From positions 4,926,325-4,990,324 of the forward strand of contig OZ252006.1 of assembly GCA_965247175.1 (NCBI GenBank): a DNA stretch of 64,000 nt. The letters are read 5' to 3'. Positions 40,567 through 49,315 of the stretch are shown here, in pieces; the stretch's first letter is position 1, and the number at the start of each line of letters is the position of its first letter. Below the pieces are notes generated by a model that was given only the letters and a program-made list of their open reading frames with translations, searched no databases and had not been told where the DNA came from. This DNA is from JANQMX01 sp965247175. Its GTDB lineage: Bacteria > Pseudomonadota > Alphaproteobacteria > Kiloniellales > DSM-21159. The position numbers and the translations under genes are program-made.

Positions 40567-42177
40567 ATGGTCGAGCTCAATCTCTCTTCACAAGCGAGGG
40601 CGGACGCGCGCCTTTCCGGTGCCGCGCGGGTATGGCTCGTTGCTGCCGGGCTGATCGGCCTGCTTTTGCTGCCCTTGGCGGTGATCGAAGTGCCGCCGTT
40701 GCTGGACTATCCCAACCACCTGGCGCGCGCCTATATCCTTGCAACCATCGATCAGGATCCGCTGCTCGCCGAACGCTATCAGGTCGCTTGGCGGGCGCTG
40801 CCCAACCTAGGCTTCGACCTGGTCGTATCGTTCCTGACGCCGTTCACCGGCGTCTACATGGCGGGCCGGATCTTCCTGGCGCTCACGATCGTGCTGTCCA
40901 TCATCGGCCCGCTGGTCTTCCATCGGGCGCTCTACGGCCGCTATTCCTATTGGCCCTTGGCCTGCGGCCTGTTGGCCTACAACGGTGCCTTCATGGCCGG
41001 TTTCGCCGGCTTTGCTTTCGGCCTCGGCTTGGCCCTTCTCTTCAGCGGTCTTTGGCTGCGCCTGCGCGCAGAGAGCCCATTGCTGGGCTTGCTCGCAGGT
41101 ATGGTTTTCGCCGCCCTCGCTTACTTCGCCCATCTCTTCGCGCTCGGTGTCTTTGGCCTCGTCGCGGGGAGCATGCTCTTCGCCAAGTGGCGCCGGTCGG
41201 TTCGCCGCTGGCCGCCGGAGCGCGCCGTCCTGGCCGAGGGCGTGGTACTGCTCATTCAGTTCTCTCCGGTGCTTCTGCTGTACCTCGCGACGAGGAGCGG
41301 CGACGGCGCTGGCATCGGGCCTTGGAACATCGGACAGAAGCTCAACTTCACCAGCTACATCGTCACCGGCATGCACAGCAGCCTGCCGGTCGTGTTCGGC
41401 GCAACGCTGGCCTTGCTCGGGCTATGGCACCTCTTCCGGAGCGGTCGTTTGCATCTCCATCCGGCAATTCTGCCGACGATCGTCGTGCTCGGCCTGCTTT
41501 GGCTCATCCCCCCATCGCACTTTCTCGATACCGCCTTTGTGTCCGAGCGCTTCTTCCTTGCCTTGCTCTTCATCGCCATTGCGGCCGCGCGCCCGGGTTC
41601 GCTCTCGCCGCGCGCCGGCCGCTGGCTGTTTTTCGGCCTGGCAGCCGCAATAACACTGCGCGTTCTGTTCCTGACCGCCCAATGGCAGGAGGCGGACCAT
41701 GCCGGACGCGAACTGCGGGCGGCACTGAACGAGGTCGAGCGCGGCGCGGTGCTGCATAGCGCGTTCGACCTCCCGGCCTACCTGGATGCGGTCGGGAAGG
41801 ACGACGCCTTGCCGCGCTGGGCCATCAGCGTCAACCGCCTCCCGGCCCTGACGCACTTCGGCAGCCTCGCCGCAATCGACCGCTCCGCCTTCGTGCCGCT
41901 GCTCTTTACCCATCCCGAAAAGCAGCTGCTTCGAGCCCATCCCGACTTCGGCCCCATCGATCTGCAGCAGGGGCTGCCCTGGTCGGCCGAGACCCTGCCG
42001 GTCGAGCTGCGTCGGGCCCGGGCCTTGCTCTCTGGCCGCGCCGATGTTCGGCATTACGTCCTGCAACTCCATCCCGGCTTGTGGCGGGAGGTGGGGACGG
42101 AGGGTGCCGGCGACCGGCTCTATCCCTTGGTCAGTGGCCGCGATCTCTCCTTGGCCGGACTCCTCGCAAAAGACTAA
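40567..42177 (+). CDS. polytopic membrane protein, possible GT-C-type glycosyltransferase
   Basis: 536 residues with about ten membrane helices (VWLVAAGLIGLLLLPLA first, last near LFFGLAAAITLRVLFL, about 355-370). The first periplasmic loop carries LLDYPNHLARAYI, whose Asp, His and Arg recall GT-C enzymes that use polyprenyl-linked sugars; this is a resemblance only. The soluble C-terminal third (about 375-536) has no named domain. The gene is flanked by terB (divergent) and gyrA, 110 bases downstream. Conserved hypotheticals of this look occur in related genomes, but function cannot be stated. Confidence 0.7.
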   Translation: MVELNLSSQARADARLSGAARVWLVAAGLIGLLLLPLAVIEVPPLLDYPNHLARAYILATIDQDPLLAERYQVAWRALPNLGFDLVVSFLTPFTGVYMAGRIFLALTIVLSIIGPLVFHRALYGRYSYWPLACGLLAYNGAFMAGFAGFAFGLGLALLFSGLWLRLRAESPLLGLLAGMVFAALAYFAHLFALGVFGLVAGSMLFAKWRRSVRRWPPERAVLAEGVVLLIQFSPVLLLYLATRSGDGAGIGPWNIGQKLNFTSYIVTGMHSSLPVVFGATLALLGLWHLFRSGRLHLHPAILPTIVVLGLLWLIPPSHFLDTAFVSERFFLALLFIAIAAARPGSLSPRAGRWLFFGLAAAITLRVLFLTAQWQEADHAGRELRAALNEVERGAVLHSAFDLPAYLDAVGKDDALPRWAISVNRLPALTHFGSLAAIDRSAFVPLLFTHPEKQLLRAHPDFGPIDLQQGLPWSAETLPVELRRARALLSGRADVRHYVLQLHPGLWREVGTEGAGDRLYPLVSGRDLSLAGLLAKD

Positions 42178-42287
42178 GCTGGCGTGTGATTGTTCGCACT
42201 TGCGAGAGCTGCTAGTGTGCAGCGCAGCGGGCTTGGAGAGGCGGCGCCTCAGCCGCGCCCGGGCGCTCGCCCTTTGAGGATGCCAGA

Positions 42288-45119
42288 TTGAGCGATATTG
42301 ACCGTGACGATGAGGCCGTGTCCGACGGCCAGCCACCAAGCCGTGAGCCGCCTGGCGCAACGCCGCCGGGCAGCCCTTCGGGTGACGGCAGAGGTATAGG
42401 CGCCGTCTCCATCGAGGAGGAGATGAAGCGCTCCTACCTCGACTATGCCATGAGTGTCATCGTTTCGCGCGCGCTTCCGGACGTACGCGACGGCCTGAAG
42501 CCCGTTCACCGGCGCATTCTGCATACCATGAAGGAAGGCGGCTACGACTGGAACCGTCCCTTCCGCAAGTCGGCCCGCATCGTCGGCGACGTGATGGGTC
42601 AGTATCACCCCCATGGCGGCGAGGCGATCTATGACGCCATGGTGCGCATGGCGCAGGACTTCTCCATGCGCCTGCCGCTGGTCGAAGGGCAAGGTAACTT
42701 CGGGTCCATCGACAACGATCCGCCGGCCGCCATGCGCTATACCGAGGCGCGTCTCGAGCGGGCCGCCAGCGATGCGATCCTGGAAGACATCGACAAGGAC
42801 ACGGTCGACTTCCAGCCGAACTACGACGAAAGCGCGCAAGAGCCGACGGTGCTACCGGCGCGCATTCCGAACCTGCTTGTCAACGGTGCCGGCGGCATCG
42901 CCGTCGGTATGGCGACCAACATCCCGCCCCATAACCTGGGCGAGGTCATCGACGCCTGCTTCGCCTATCTCGACAATCCGATGATCAGCCCCGCCGAGTT
43001 GATGGAGCATGTGCCGGCGCCTGACTTCCCGACCGGCGGTATCATTCTGGGGCGCTCCGGGGTCAATGCGGCTTATCACACGGGCCGCGGCTCTATCGTT
43101 CTGCGCGGCAAGACCCACATCGAGGAGATCCGGAAGGACCGCGAAGCCATTGTGGTCACGGAGATTCCCTACCAGGTCAGCAAGGCGCGCATGATCGAAC
43201 GCATCGCCGAGGTGGTGCGCGAGAAGACGATCGAAGGTATCTCCGATCTGCGGGACGAGTCCGATCGCCAGGGCTTGCGCGTGGTCATCGAGCTGCGCCG
43301 CGAGGCCATGGCGGATGTGGTGCTGAACCAGCTCTACCGCTTCACGCCGCTGCAGACCTCGTTTGGCGCCAACATGGTGGCGATCAACGCCGGGCGCCCA
43401 CAGGTCCAGACGCTGAAGGATCTGGTCGGCGCCTTCCTCGATTTCCGCGAGGAGGTCATTGCCCGGCGCACCGCCTACGAGCTCGGCAAGGCGCGGGAAC
43501 GGGCCCATGTGCTCGTCGGTTTGGCGATCGCCGTCGCCAATATCGACGAGGTGATTGCCCTTATCCGTGCTGCGCCGGATCCTGTCGCCGCTCGCGATGC
43601 CTTGAAGGCACGCGACTGGCAGGCGGAAAGCGTGCGCGCGCTGATCGAGCTCATCGATGAGCCGGGTCACCGCATCGCCGAAGACGGGACCTACCGTCTT
43701 TCCGATGCGCAGGCGCGCGCCATTCTCGATCTGCGCTTGCAGCGTTTGACCGGTCTCGAGCGAGAGAAGATCGCCGAGGAGCTTGAGGGGATCGCGGCCA
43801 AGATTCGCGAGTACCTGGCTATCCTGGCTTCGCGCGAAAAGCTCATCGCAGTGCTGCGCGCAGAACTGGAGGACGTCAAGGAACGCTTCTCCACGCCTCG
43901 GCGCACGGCGATCGAAGAGAACGAGTTCGAGCACGACATCGAGGACCTCATTCCGCGCGAGGACATGGTTCTCACCGTGACCCACGGCGGTTACGTCAAG
44001 CGGGTACCGCTCTCGACCTACCGGGCGCAGCGCCGCGGCGGCAAGGGCCGCTCTGGCATGGCGACGCGTGATGAGGACTTCGTGAGCCGCGTTCTGGTCT
44101 GCGACACCCACACACCGGTGCTCTTCTTCTCCAGCCGCGGCATGGCCTATGTCATGAAGGTCTACCGTCTGCCGCTCGGCACGCCACAGGCGCGCGGCAA
44201 GGCCTTCGTGAACCTCCTGCCGCTTGAGGACGGCGAAAGCATCACCACGCTGTTGCCGCTGCCTGAGGACACCGAGACCTGGGAACAGATGTTCATCATG
44301 TTCGCCACCTCGGCGGGCACGGTACGGCGCAATCGTCTGAGCGACTTCACCAACGTGAAGGCCAACGGCAAGATCGCCATGAAGCTGGAGGAAGGCGCGC
44401 AGCTTGTTGGTGCGCGGGTCTGCGGCGAAGAGGACGATGTGCTGCTGGCCAGCGCCGCCGGCAAGGCCATTCGCTTCCCGGTGACCGACGTCAGGGTTTT
44501 CGCCGGCCGCGACTCCCAAGGCGTACGGGGCATCAAGCTTGCCGAGGGCGATCGGGTGATCTCCATGTCGATCCTCGGTCATATCGACGTCGAGACCGAC
44601 GAGCGGGACGCCTATTTCCTGCGCGACCGCGACGAGTCACAGCTGACCGAAGAGTCGCTCACCTTGAAGCGAAGCCTCGACCCAACGCGGGCCGAAGAGC
44701 TGGCGGAGAAGGAGGAGTTCATCCTCAGCGTTTCCTCCGACGGCTTCGGCAAGCGCACATCGGCTTATGAATACCGAATCGCCGGGCGTGGCGGACAAGG
44801 CATCGCAACGATGGAGCTCGGGCGGGCCGGGGGCATGGAAGCACGCGTGGTGGCGGCCTTCCCGGTCGGCGAAAACGATCAGCTGATGCTCATCACCCAG
44901 AGCGGGCAGCTCATTCGCACACCGACCCATGACGTGCGCATCGCCGGGCGGGCGACGCGCGGTGTCACCCTGTTCCGTGTCGGCGAGGACGATCGCATTG
45001 TTTCCGTCGCCCATCTCGAGGATGAGAACGGGGCGCCTGATAACGAAGACGATGAGAACGGTGAGCCGGAGCCCGGCACAGACGATGCGCCGGGCGGCAA
45101 CGAAGAGGAGGCCGGCTGA
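42288..45119 (+). CDS. gyrA: DNA gyrase subunit A
   Basis: 943 residues. The conserved core starts at SIEEEMKRSYLDYAMSVIV; catalytic Tyr151 is in MRYTEARL. The C-terminal beta-pinwheel holds the GyrA box QRRGGKG. The tail is acidic. In the quinolone region, the positions equal to E. coli 82, 83 and 87 are Gly111, Glu112 and Asp116 (HPHGGEAIYD), unlike the usual Asp-Ser. It introduces negative supercoils with GyrB. The start is TTG 42288, about nine bases after GAGG; no in-frame ATG is near, so a 40-residue N-terminal extension rich in Pro and Gly results. coaD follows in 14 bases. Confidence 0.97.
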   Translation: MSDIDRDDEAVSDGQPPSREPPGATPPGSPSGDGRGIGAVSIEEEMKRSYLDYAMSVIVSRALPDVRDGLKPVHRRILHTMKEGGYDWNRPFRKSARIVGDVMGQYHPHGGEAIYDAMVRMAQDFSMRLPLVEGQGNFGSIDNDPPAAMRYTEARLERAASDAILEDIDKDTVDFQPNYDESAQEPTVLPARIPNLLVNGAGGIAVGMATNIPPHNLGEVIDACFAYLDNPMISPAELMEHVPAPDFPTGGIILGRSGVNAAYHTGRGSIVLRGKTHIEEIRKDREAIVVTEIPYQVSKARMIERIAEVVREKTIEGISDLRDESDRQGLRVVIELRREAMADVVLNQLYRFTPLQTSFGANMVAINAGRPQVQTLKDLVGAFLDFREEVIARRTAYELGKARERAHVLVGLAIAVANIDEVIALIRAAPDPVAARDALKARDWQAESVRALIELIDEPGHRIAEDGTYRLSDAQARAILDLRLQRLTGLEREKIAEELEGIAAKIREYLAILASREKLIAVLRAELEDVKERFSTPRRTAIEENEFEHDIEDLIPREDMVLTVTHGGYVKRVPLSTYRAQRRGGKGRSGMATRDEDFVSRVLVCDTHTPVLFFSSRGMAYVMKVYRLPLGTPQARGKAFVNLLPLEDGESITTLLPLPEDTETWEQMFIMFATSAGTVRRNRLSDFTNVKANGKIAMKLEEGAQLVGARVCGEEDDVLLASAAGKAIRFPVTDVRVFAGRDSQGVRGIKLAEGDRVISMSILGHIDVETDERDAYFLRDRDESQLTEESLTLKRSLDPTRAEELAEKEEFILSVSSDGFGKRTSAYEYRIAGRGGQGIATMELGRAGGMEARVVAAFPVGENDQLMLITQSGQLIRTPTHDVRIAGRATRGVTLFRVGEDDRIVSVAHLEDENGAPDNEDDENGEPEPGTDDAPGGNEEEAG

Positions 45120-45133
45120 GCCCAGCCGGACGA

Positions 45134-45709
45134 ATGGCCATGAGTGAGCGCATTGGCGTCTACCCGGGCACCTTCGACCCCATCACCTTGGGGCATACGG
45201 ACATCATCAAGCGCGCGGCCCGAGTGGTCGACCACTTGATCGTTGCCGTGGCGCGCAACGACGGCAAAGGCCCGCTTTTCCCGACAGCCGAGCGCCTGGA
45301 TATGGTCTCAAGCGTGCTCAGCGGTGTCGACAGCAACGGGACGCATGTCGAGGCGCGCGCCTTCGACGGCCTTCTCATGCACTTCTGCCAATCGGTCGGC
45401 GCCAGCGTCATTGTGCGCGGCCTGCGCGCCGTATCCGACTTCGAGTACGAGTTTCAGATGGCGGGGATGAACACTCGGCTCGACCCGAAGATTGAGACCA
45501 TCTTCTTGATGGCTTCGGAGCGGCAGCAGTTTGTCTCCTCGCGCTTCGTCAAGGAGATCGGCCGCCTGGGTGGCGACATCACCTCCTTCGTCGACCCCGT
45601 GGTGGCCGAGCGCCTGGGCGAGGCTTTCAGCCAGGAGCGTGCCCGTGCCCATTGCGGGCCCGATGGTAGCCCCAAAGGTGGGCCGGTTCGGGACCAGGCT
45701 GCGGAGTAG
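45134..45709 (+). CDS. coaD: pantetheine-phosphate adenylyltransferase
   Basis: 191 residues. The nucleotidyltransferase motif is GVYPGTFDPITLGHTDII (with TLGH), and the substrate-binding ASVIVRGLRAVSDFEYEFQM and ASERQQFVSSRFVKEI segments are intact. It joins ATP and phosphopantetheine to dephospho-CoA in CoA synthesis. The C-terminus runs about 25 residues past the usual end (RARAHCGPDGSPKGG...), probably unstructured. The first ATG is 45134; a second, two codons later, could also be used. It follows gyrA closely and precedes tRNA-Lys. Confidence 0.96.
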   Translation: MAMSERIGVYPGTFDPITLGHTDIIKRAARVVDHLIVAVARNDGKGPLFPTAERLDMVSSVLSGVDSNGTHVEARAFDGLLMHFCQSVGASVIVRGLRAVSDFEYEFQMAGMNTRLDPKIETIFLMASERQQFVSSRFVKEIGRLGGDITSFVDPVVAERLGEAFSQERARAHCGPDGSPKGGPVRDQAAE

Positions 45710-45814
45710 CGGGGTGATGTGGGCTGGCGCCGCATGGCGCGCAAACTCGAGGTCTGCCAGCCTTCCCTGTGGTTGACCGCCTAAGGGCGCGTCCCTATCT
45801 TCCGCCGCGCGAGT

Positions 45815-45890
45815 GGGCCCGTAGCTCAGTTGGTAGAGCAACTGACTTTTAATCAGTGGGTCGCAGGTTCGAATCCTGCCGGGCTCACCA
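45815..45890 (+). tRNA. tRNA-Lys(UUU)
   Basis: A complete 76-base cloverleaf with CCA encoded. The acceptor stem GGGCCCG pairs with CGGGCTC, followed by A and CCA. The D-arm has AGCTCAGTTGGTAGAGC, the anticodon stem-loop ACTGA-CTTTTAA-TCAGT places anticodon TTT at 45848-45850, and the T-arm has GGTTCGAATCC. A small hairpin follows downstream at 45928-45944 without a T-run. The more AT-rich accessory stretch begins just after this tRNA. Confidence 0.98.
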
Positions 45891-45973
45891 TTCCCCCCGC
45901 TTTGTCTGAACTCCCCAGCAGCTCGTCCCGCTCTGATCGAGCGGCAGGCGGGCAAGCGGTTTACAACAGAGTG

Positions 45974-46225
45974 CTAGTTAGAGGACAGAATCAGCGTCAG
46001 CTTCCGCGCTGACGTGAGCCAGGGATGGCTCTTGGCCGCCCTGGCGGCTAGGTACCGCATAGCCCGCCAATCTGGATCGGGGGCTTCGGCCAAAGCCTGA
46101 CAAGCGATGGCCCAGGCAAGAAGGTTTGCTTTCTTTGGCTCCGAGATGCCGGACCTGCCAGCCTCCCTGACAAGCTCGATGGTGGTTTCCAGTACGGGTG
46201 TTTTTTCTAGCCTTAAGTGTTCCAT
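45974..46225 (-). CDS. small hypothetical protein
   Basis: An open frame of about 83 residues if ATG 46225 is used; ATG 46243 is the next in-frame option. The composition is protein-like (helical segments IELVREAG, AWAIACQALAEA and MRYLAARAAKSH), with no signal peptide or membrane helix. GAGGG lies about 12 bases upstream of 46225. The local DNA is clearly more AT-rich than the flanks, so it may be acquired. I recognise no family. It could instead be a decayed remnant; support is moderate at best. Confidence 0.42.
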   Translation of the reverse strand: MEHLRLEKTPVLETTIELVREAGRSGISEPKKANLLAWAIACQALAEAPDPDWRAMRYLAARAAKSHPWLTSARKLTLILSSN

Positions 46226-46405
46226 TATGACCAATTCCCTCATCCTTTGATTGCCCGCGCTGCCTGGTAGCAATCTGAGCGAGGTTTGGCCTTGATAAGA
46301 GGCCGGAATTGCCGATTCGGCCTGCTATGGAGGCACTTAGTGGTCGTTTTACTGTCTTGAGGTTGTGTTTAATTGAATTAACAATTGTCTGGCGAGTTTT
46401 TGCTG

Positions 46406-47494
46406 TCAGGTGTCTTGAAGCGCCGTTTTCGCATTGCCGAGCTGTATGGCGGCATGCTCGGAAAGCGGGTCGAGCTGCAATGCTTCTTCGAGGGCGGCGA
46501 CCGCCGCCTTCGCGTCGCCTTCCCGCAGGGCTGTCTCGCCGGCATTTGCTCGGGATGCCGCGCGCAGAGGTGCGCCCAGCGCGCTGTTCACGAGACTTTG
46601 GCTGTTCAGGGGCCAGTCGACCGGACCGATCATGGCGCCGAAGCGGGCGGCCAGGGCGGCGCGCTCCAGCGCGCGGTCCGGCATAGTCATGACAGCGCCC
46701 GAAGGAGAGGCGCCGAACAGGCGGAGGACGGCAGCGAAGAGAATGAGAGACCGGCGGTCGGGGTCGTCTTCCTCGGCCAGCGCCAGTTCGGTGCAGGTGG
46801 CGCATTGATGGATCCAGGCGAAGACCTGTTCCTCCCGCGGCCAGGTCGTCCAAGTCTGGTGTGTGTTCCCATCATGCATGCGTTTGCGGTAGAGGCGCTT
46901 GGGCGCGCGAATGAGCTCGCCACGCAAGGCCAACTGAAGCAGCCAAACCATATCGGCCGCGTAGTCTTTCGGGAGGTCGTCCAGAAGATAGGGACGATCG
47001 TCCGCATCCTTCCGCCGCACAAGGCCACGAAAGGCAACCGAGGCGCGCTGGTTGAGAAGGAAGTCGAGGATGCGGCGGAAACGGTCTCCGCGGATGCTCG
47101 GTTGCCGCACCTTGCCCTCGCGAGCGCCGAAGATGGTGATGTCGCTGTAAGCGCAGACGGCGTCCTCGTTCTCCCGCAAGGCCTCTAGGAGGACTTCGAA
47201 GTAGCTTGGGTGCAGCAGATCGTCATGAGGGATGAGGGCGAAGAGCTCGCTCTCGACCTGAGAGATCAGGAAATTGCAATTCTTGACCCAGCCTTGACGC
47301 TCCGGGTGGCGGATGACTTCGAAACGAGAATCGCTGCAGAACTCGCGGCAGATTTCTTCCGAGCCGTCACGGCTTTCGTCGATTGAGATCAGTATGCGGA
47401 GATCGCGCTCGCTTTGTGACGCGATGCTCTGTAGCGTTTCACTCACGAAGTCTGCCGCGTTGTAGACAGGGACGCAGACGGTAATCCTGGCCAT
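46406..47494 (-). CDS. family 2 glycosyltransferase with C-terminal TPR-like region
   Basis: 362 residues. The GT-A fold begins at ITVCVPVYNAADFVSETLQS; ILISIDESRDGS and the metal-binding HDDLLHP region (DxD-like) follow, as in GT2 enzymes. The last 60 residues (AGETALREGDAKAAVAALEEALQLDP) look like one to two tetratricopeptide repeats, given here as two short joined segments. Such enzymes move sugars onto lipids, proteins or polysaccharides; donor and acceptor are unknown. No signal peptide. It lies nine bases after the FAD oxidoreductase gene on the same strand and probably shares its transcript. No other polysaccharide genes are nearby. Confidence 0.85.
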   Translation of the reverse strand: MARITVCVPVYNAADFVSETLQSIASQSERDLRILISIDESRDGSEEICREFCSDSRFEVIRHPERQGWVKNCNFLISQVESELFALIPHDDLLHPSYFEVLLEALRENEDAVCAYSDITIFGAREGKVRQPSIRGDRFRRILDFLLNQRASVAFRGLVRRKDADDRPYLLDDLPKDYAADMVWLLQLALRGELIRAPKRLYRKRMHDGNTHQTWTTWPREEQVFAWIHQCATCTELALAEEDDPDRRSLILFAAVLRLFGASPSGAVMTMPDRALERAALAARFGAMIGPVDWPLNSQSLVNSALGAPLRAASRANAGETALREGDAKAAVAALEEALQLDPLSEHAAIQLGNAKTALQDT

Positions 47495-47503
47495 GGCGCG
47501 GCT

Positions 47504-48748
47504 TCAAACGGCGCCGGCAGCCATCGAGCGCGCTGCCGGCCGAATGCGATTCGCGGCGTCTTGGGCGAACATCGGCGCCAGCGTGTACTTGCCGGTGTCG
47601 ACCGTGTGGTAACGGCCATGAGAGTGGACGCCCACCTCATAGCGCTGATGCAGGACGCTGTCGGGATCGTCGATGTCGGACTTGCCCCACGCAAAGATGG
47701 CGCCGCCGTTTGCCAGGGGCGGCTCGCTCGTCACGTCTGCCAGTTGCGCGACCTGAGGACAGATCCCGGAGAGCACCTGCTCGCTTTCCACGCGGACGCG
47801 CTCGACATCGACCGTGGACAGAATCTTGGACCAGTCGATTTCTTCGAGCTGCCCGGACATGCCGATCAGGCCGGCAGGGTACCAGGAAATGTAGACGCGC
47901 CCGGTGGGGAAGTGGACCACATCGCCGAAAGGGCCGAGCATCAGCGTCATCGTCGGCACCCGTAGCGACTTGGGGTCGACGCGATAGTTCACGCCGAGCT
48001 TGAAGCGGTTGAGCCAGGGACGCCCGGGGCGCAGTCCGCGCGCGTTGTCGATCAGCAAGCGGTTGGCCCAAAGCGCGTTCACCACCGACTCGTAGGGGCC
48101 CTGCCGCTGTGGACCATCGGCGTCGTAGACCACGGTGAATTGCTCACCGGCCGAATCCTCTACGGCGGTCACGCGCGCGCCAGTGATGAACTCAATGCGC
48201 GGATGATTGGCCAGCGCTTGCCGCAGTACGGCAGCGACGGCCCAACCGTCTATCGCGCGCTCGACCGTGCGATAGGCGCCCAGCACTGTCTCGGGATTGT
48301 AGCGCTGGGCGATGTCTGCATCGGGCATGGCTTCGTATAGCGGTTCGCCGCGATGACCCGGGTAGCTGGCGCCGCCTTGCAGCCGTTCCCGAATGCGGTC
48401 AGACACGAAGTCGAAGTGCCGCTCGACCTCCGGCACGCTCAGCATCGACTCTCGATAGACGATGTAGTCGAAAGGATCGGACAGCATGGCGTCCAGCGCT
48501 TTGCTGTCTATCCAGCGCGACAGGCCGGCGGCGAAGCTGAACGCGCCGTCCAGCATCTGCAAGGTTGTCTTCTGTGAGGGGTCGTTGGCGTAAACGAAGC
48601 CCAGATGGAGCTTGCCTTCGTTCCAGTAGCTCGCTTCATGCAGAGCCTCGGCATTGCGCTCGAAGAGATGAACAGTAACGCCGCGCTCGGCCAACTCGAG
48701 CGCCGTGCAGGAGCCCAGAAGCCCCGCTCCAAGAATTGCTACTGTCAC
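47504..48748 (-). CDS. FAD-dependent oxidoreductase (DAO-type), probably linked to the glycosyltransferase
   Basis: 414 residues from GTG 48748, chosen because GAAAGGG lies eight bases upstream and the dinucleotide fold (VAILGAGLLGSCTALELAERG) starts at once; an ATG further upstream would add 25 odd residues. GAGLLG binds FAD; an acidic residue ends strand two (VHLFERNAE). The middle carries GVNYRVDPKSLRVP and FPTGRVYISWYP. No substrate is evident; amino-acid- or sugar-oxidising members exist. It is followed by the GT2 gene nine bases downstream, so it may act on a glycan or nucleotide sugar; this is conjecture. Confidence 0.8.
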   Translation of the reverse strand: MTVAILGAGLLGSCTALELAERGVTVHLFERNAEALHEASYWNEGKLHLGFVYANDPSQKTTLQMLDGAFSFAAGLSRWIDSKALDAMLSDPFDYIVYRESMLSVPEVERHFDFVSDRIRERLQGGASYPGHRGEPLYEAMPDADIAQRYNPETVLGAYRTVERAIDGWAVAAVLRQALANHPRIEFITGARVTAVEDSAGEQFTVVYDADGPQRQGPYESVVNALWANRLLIDNARGLRPGRPWLNRFKLGVNYRVDPKSLRVPTMTLMLGPFGDVVHFPTGRVYISWYPAGLIGMSGQLEEIDWSKILSTVDVERVRVESEQVLSGICPQVAQLADVTSEPPLANGGAIFAWGKSDIDDPDSVLHQRYEVGVHSHGRYHTVDTGKYTLAPMFAQDAANRIRPAARSMAAGAV

Positions 48749-48959
48749 AGTCGGACCCTTTCGCTGATGACGTCGACGCGATGGGCGGCAGCGTGGGCGG
48801 CGATACCAGGCCACCATCGGCATCCTGTCCTAGCACTGAGGCCTTAAACCAAGCGTAAAACCAGGAAGTGCGCGGCAGAAGCCCACTAGGGCCGTTCACT
48901 CTGAAACAGTGCAGGGAGGGACCGAGTGAAAGGTCCGGGAAATCGGCAAATCAGAAAGA

Positions 48960-48996
48960 AAGGCGGTTCCAGGCACTGAAAACCTGGAACCGCCTT
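48960..48996 (-). terminator. intrinsic terminator downstream of the antitoxin-like gene
   Basis: A stem of about 13 bp, AGGCGGTTCCAGG with CCTGGAACCGCCT, and a 9-base loop. Read on the minus strand it is followed by TTTCTTTCTGATTT, a good T-rich tract. It lies 115 bases after the stop of the small MbcA/ParS-type gene. Nothing else was found in the 48749-49111 gap. Confidence 0.8.
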
Positions 48997-49111
48997 CTGG
49001 CTGCGTGAGTTGACCGCGTAGGAGCCTAGCGGCCTTGTATTGCAGATATATGACAGTCGGCAGCCTTCCGGATCAAAGGACGTGCGGTTGCCGGTCTGCG
49101 CAGTTGGTCGT

Positions 49112-49315
49112 CTAGCTGCGGCGGTTCCGCCTGCCGGCGAACCAGTTGAGCTGACGCTTGACCCTGTCGGCTCCTTCGAGCGTGTCGAGGGCCTCAAGCG
49201 GGGTTTGTCCACGCAAAAGCGGATTGGGCGACTTCAGCCAGAGCTCAGCCTGTTTCCTGTCTTCGAAGATCTCTGCGGCCTTTGCGATGAGCCGCTCGTT
49301 GGCGTTTTCCTGCAT
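49112..49315 (-). CDS. MbcA/ParS/Xre-type antitoxin toxin-binding domain protein (orphan)
   Basis: 67 residues. AAEIFEDRKQAELWLKSPNPLL followed by RGQTPLEALDTLEGADRV is the pattern of the DUF2384/MbcA-ParS toxin-binding domain found at the C-terminus of RES-Xre antitoxins (quoted in parts of under 20: AAEIFEDRKQ, AELWLKSPNPLL, GQTPLEALDTLEGADRV). The start ATG 49315 follows AGGGAG by nine bases. The Xre-like DNA-binding half is missing, as in short members, and no RES-domain toxin lies within several kb on either side. It may therefore be an orphan antitoxin or a regulator of another kind. It is flanked by two minus-strand terminators and sits in the accessory patch. Confidence 0.7.
   Translation of the reverse strand: MQENANERLIAKAAEIFEDRKQAELWLKSPNPLLRGQTPLEALDTLEGADRVKRQLNWFAGRRNRRS

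Noticed and set aside
42852..44582. 576-codon open frame antisense to gyrA
   Set aside because: It is a by-product of high-GC codon use; the gyrA protein on the other strand is unmistakable and this frame has no recognisable domain.
45815..46405. Integrative-element attachment site at tRNA-Lys
   Set aside because: No integrase gene and no second copy of the tRNA 3' end were seen in the window, so only the composition shift is reported.
48886..49212. 108-codon minus-strand frame covering the terminator at 48960
   Set aside because: It runs through a strong intrinsic terminator and overlaps the antitoxin-like gene; the composition is not protein-like.
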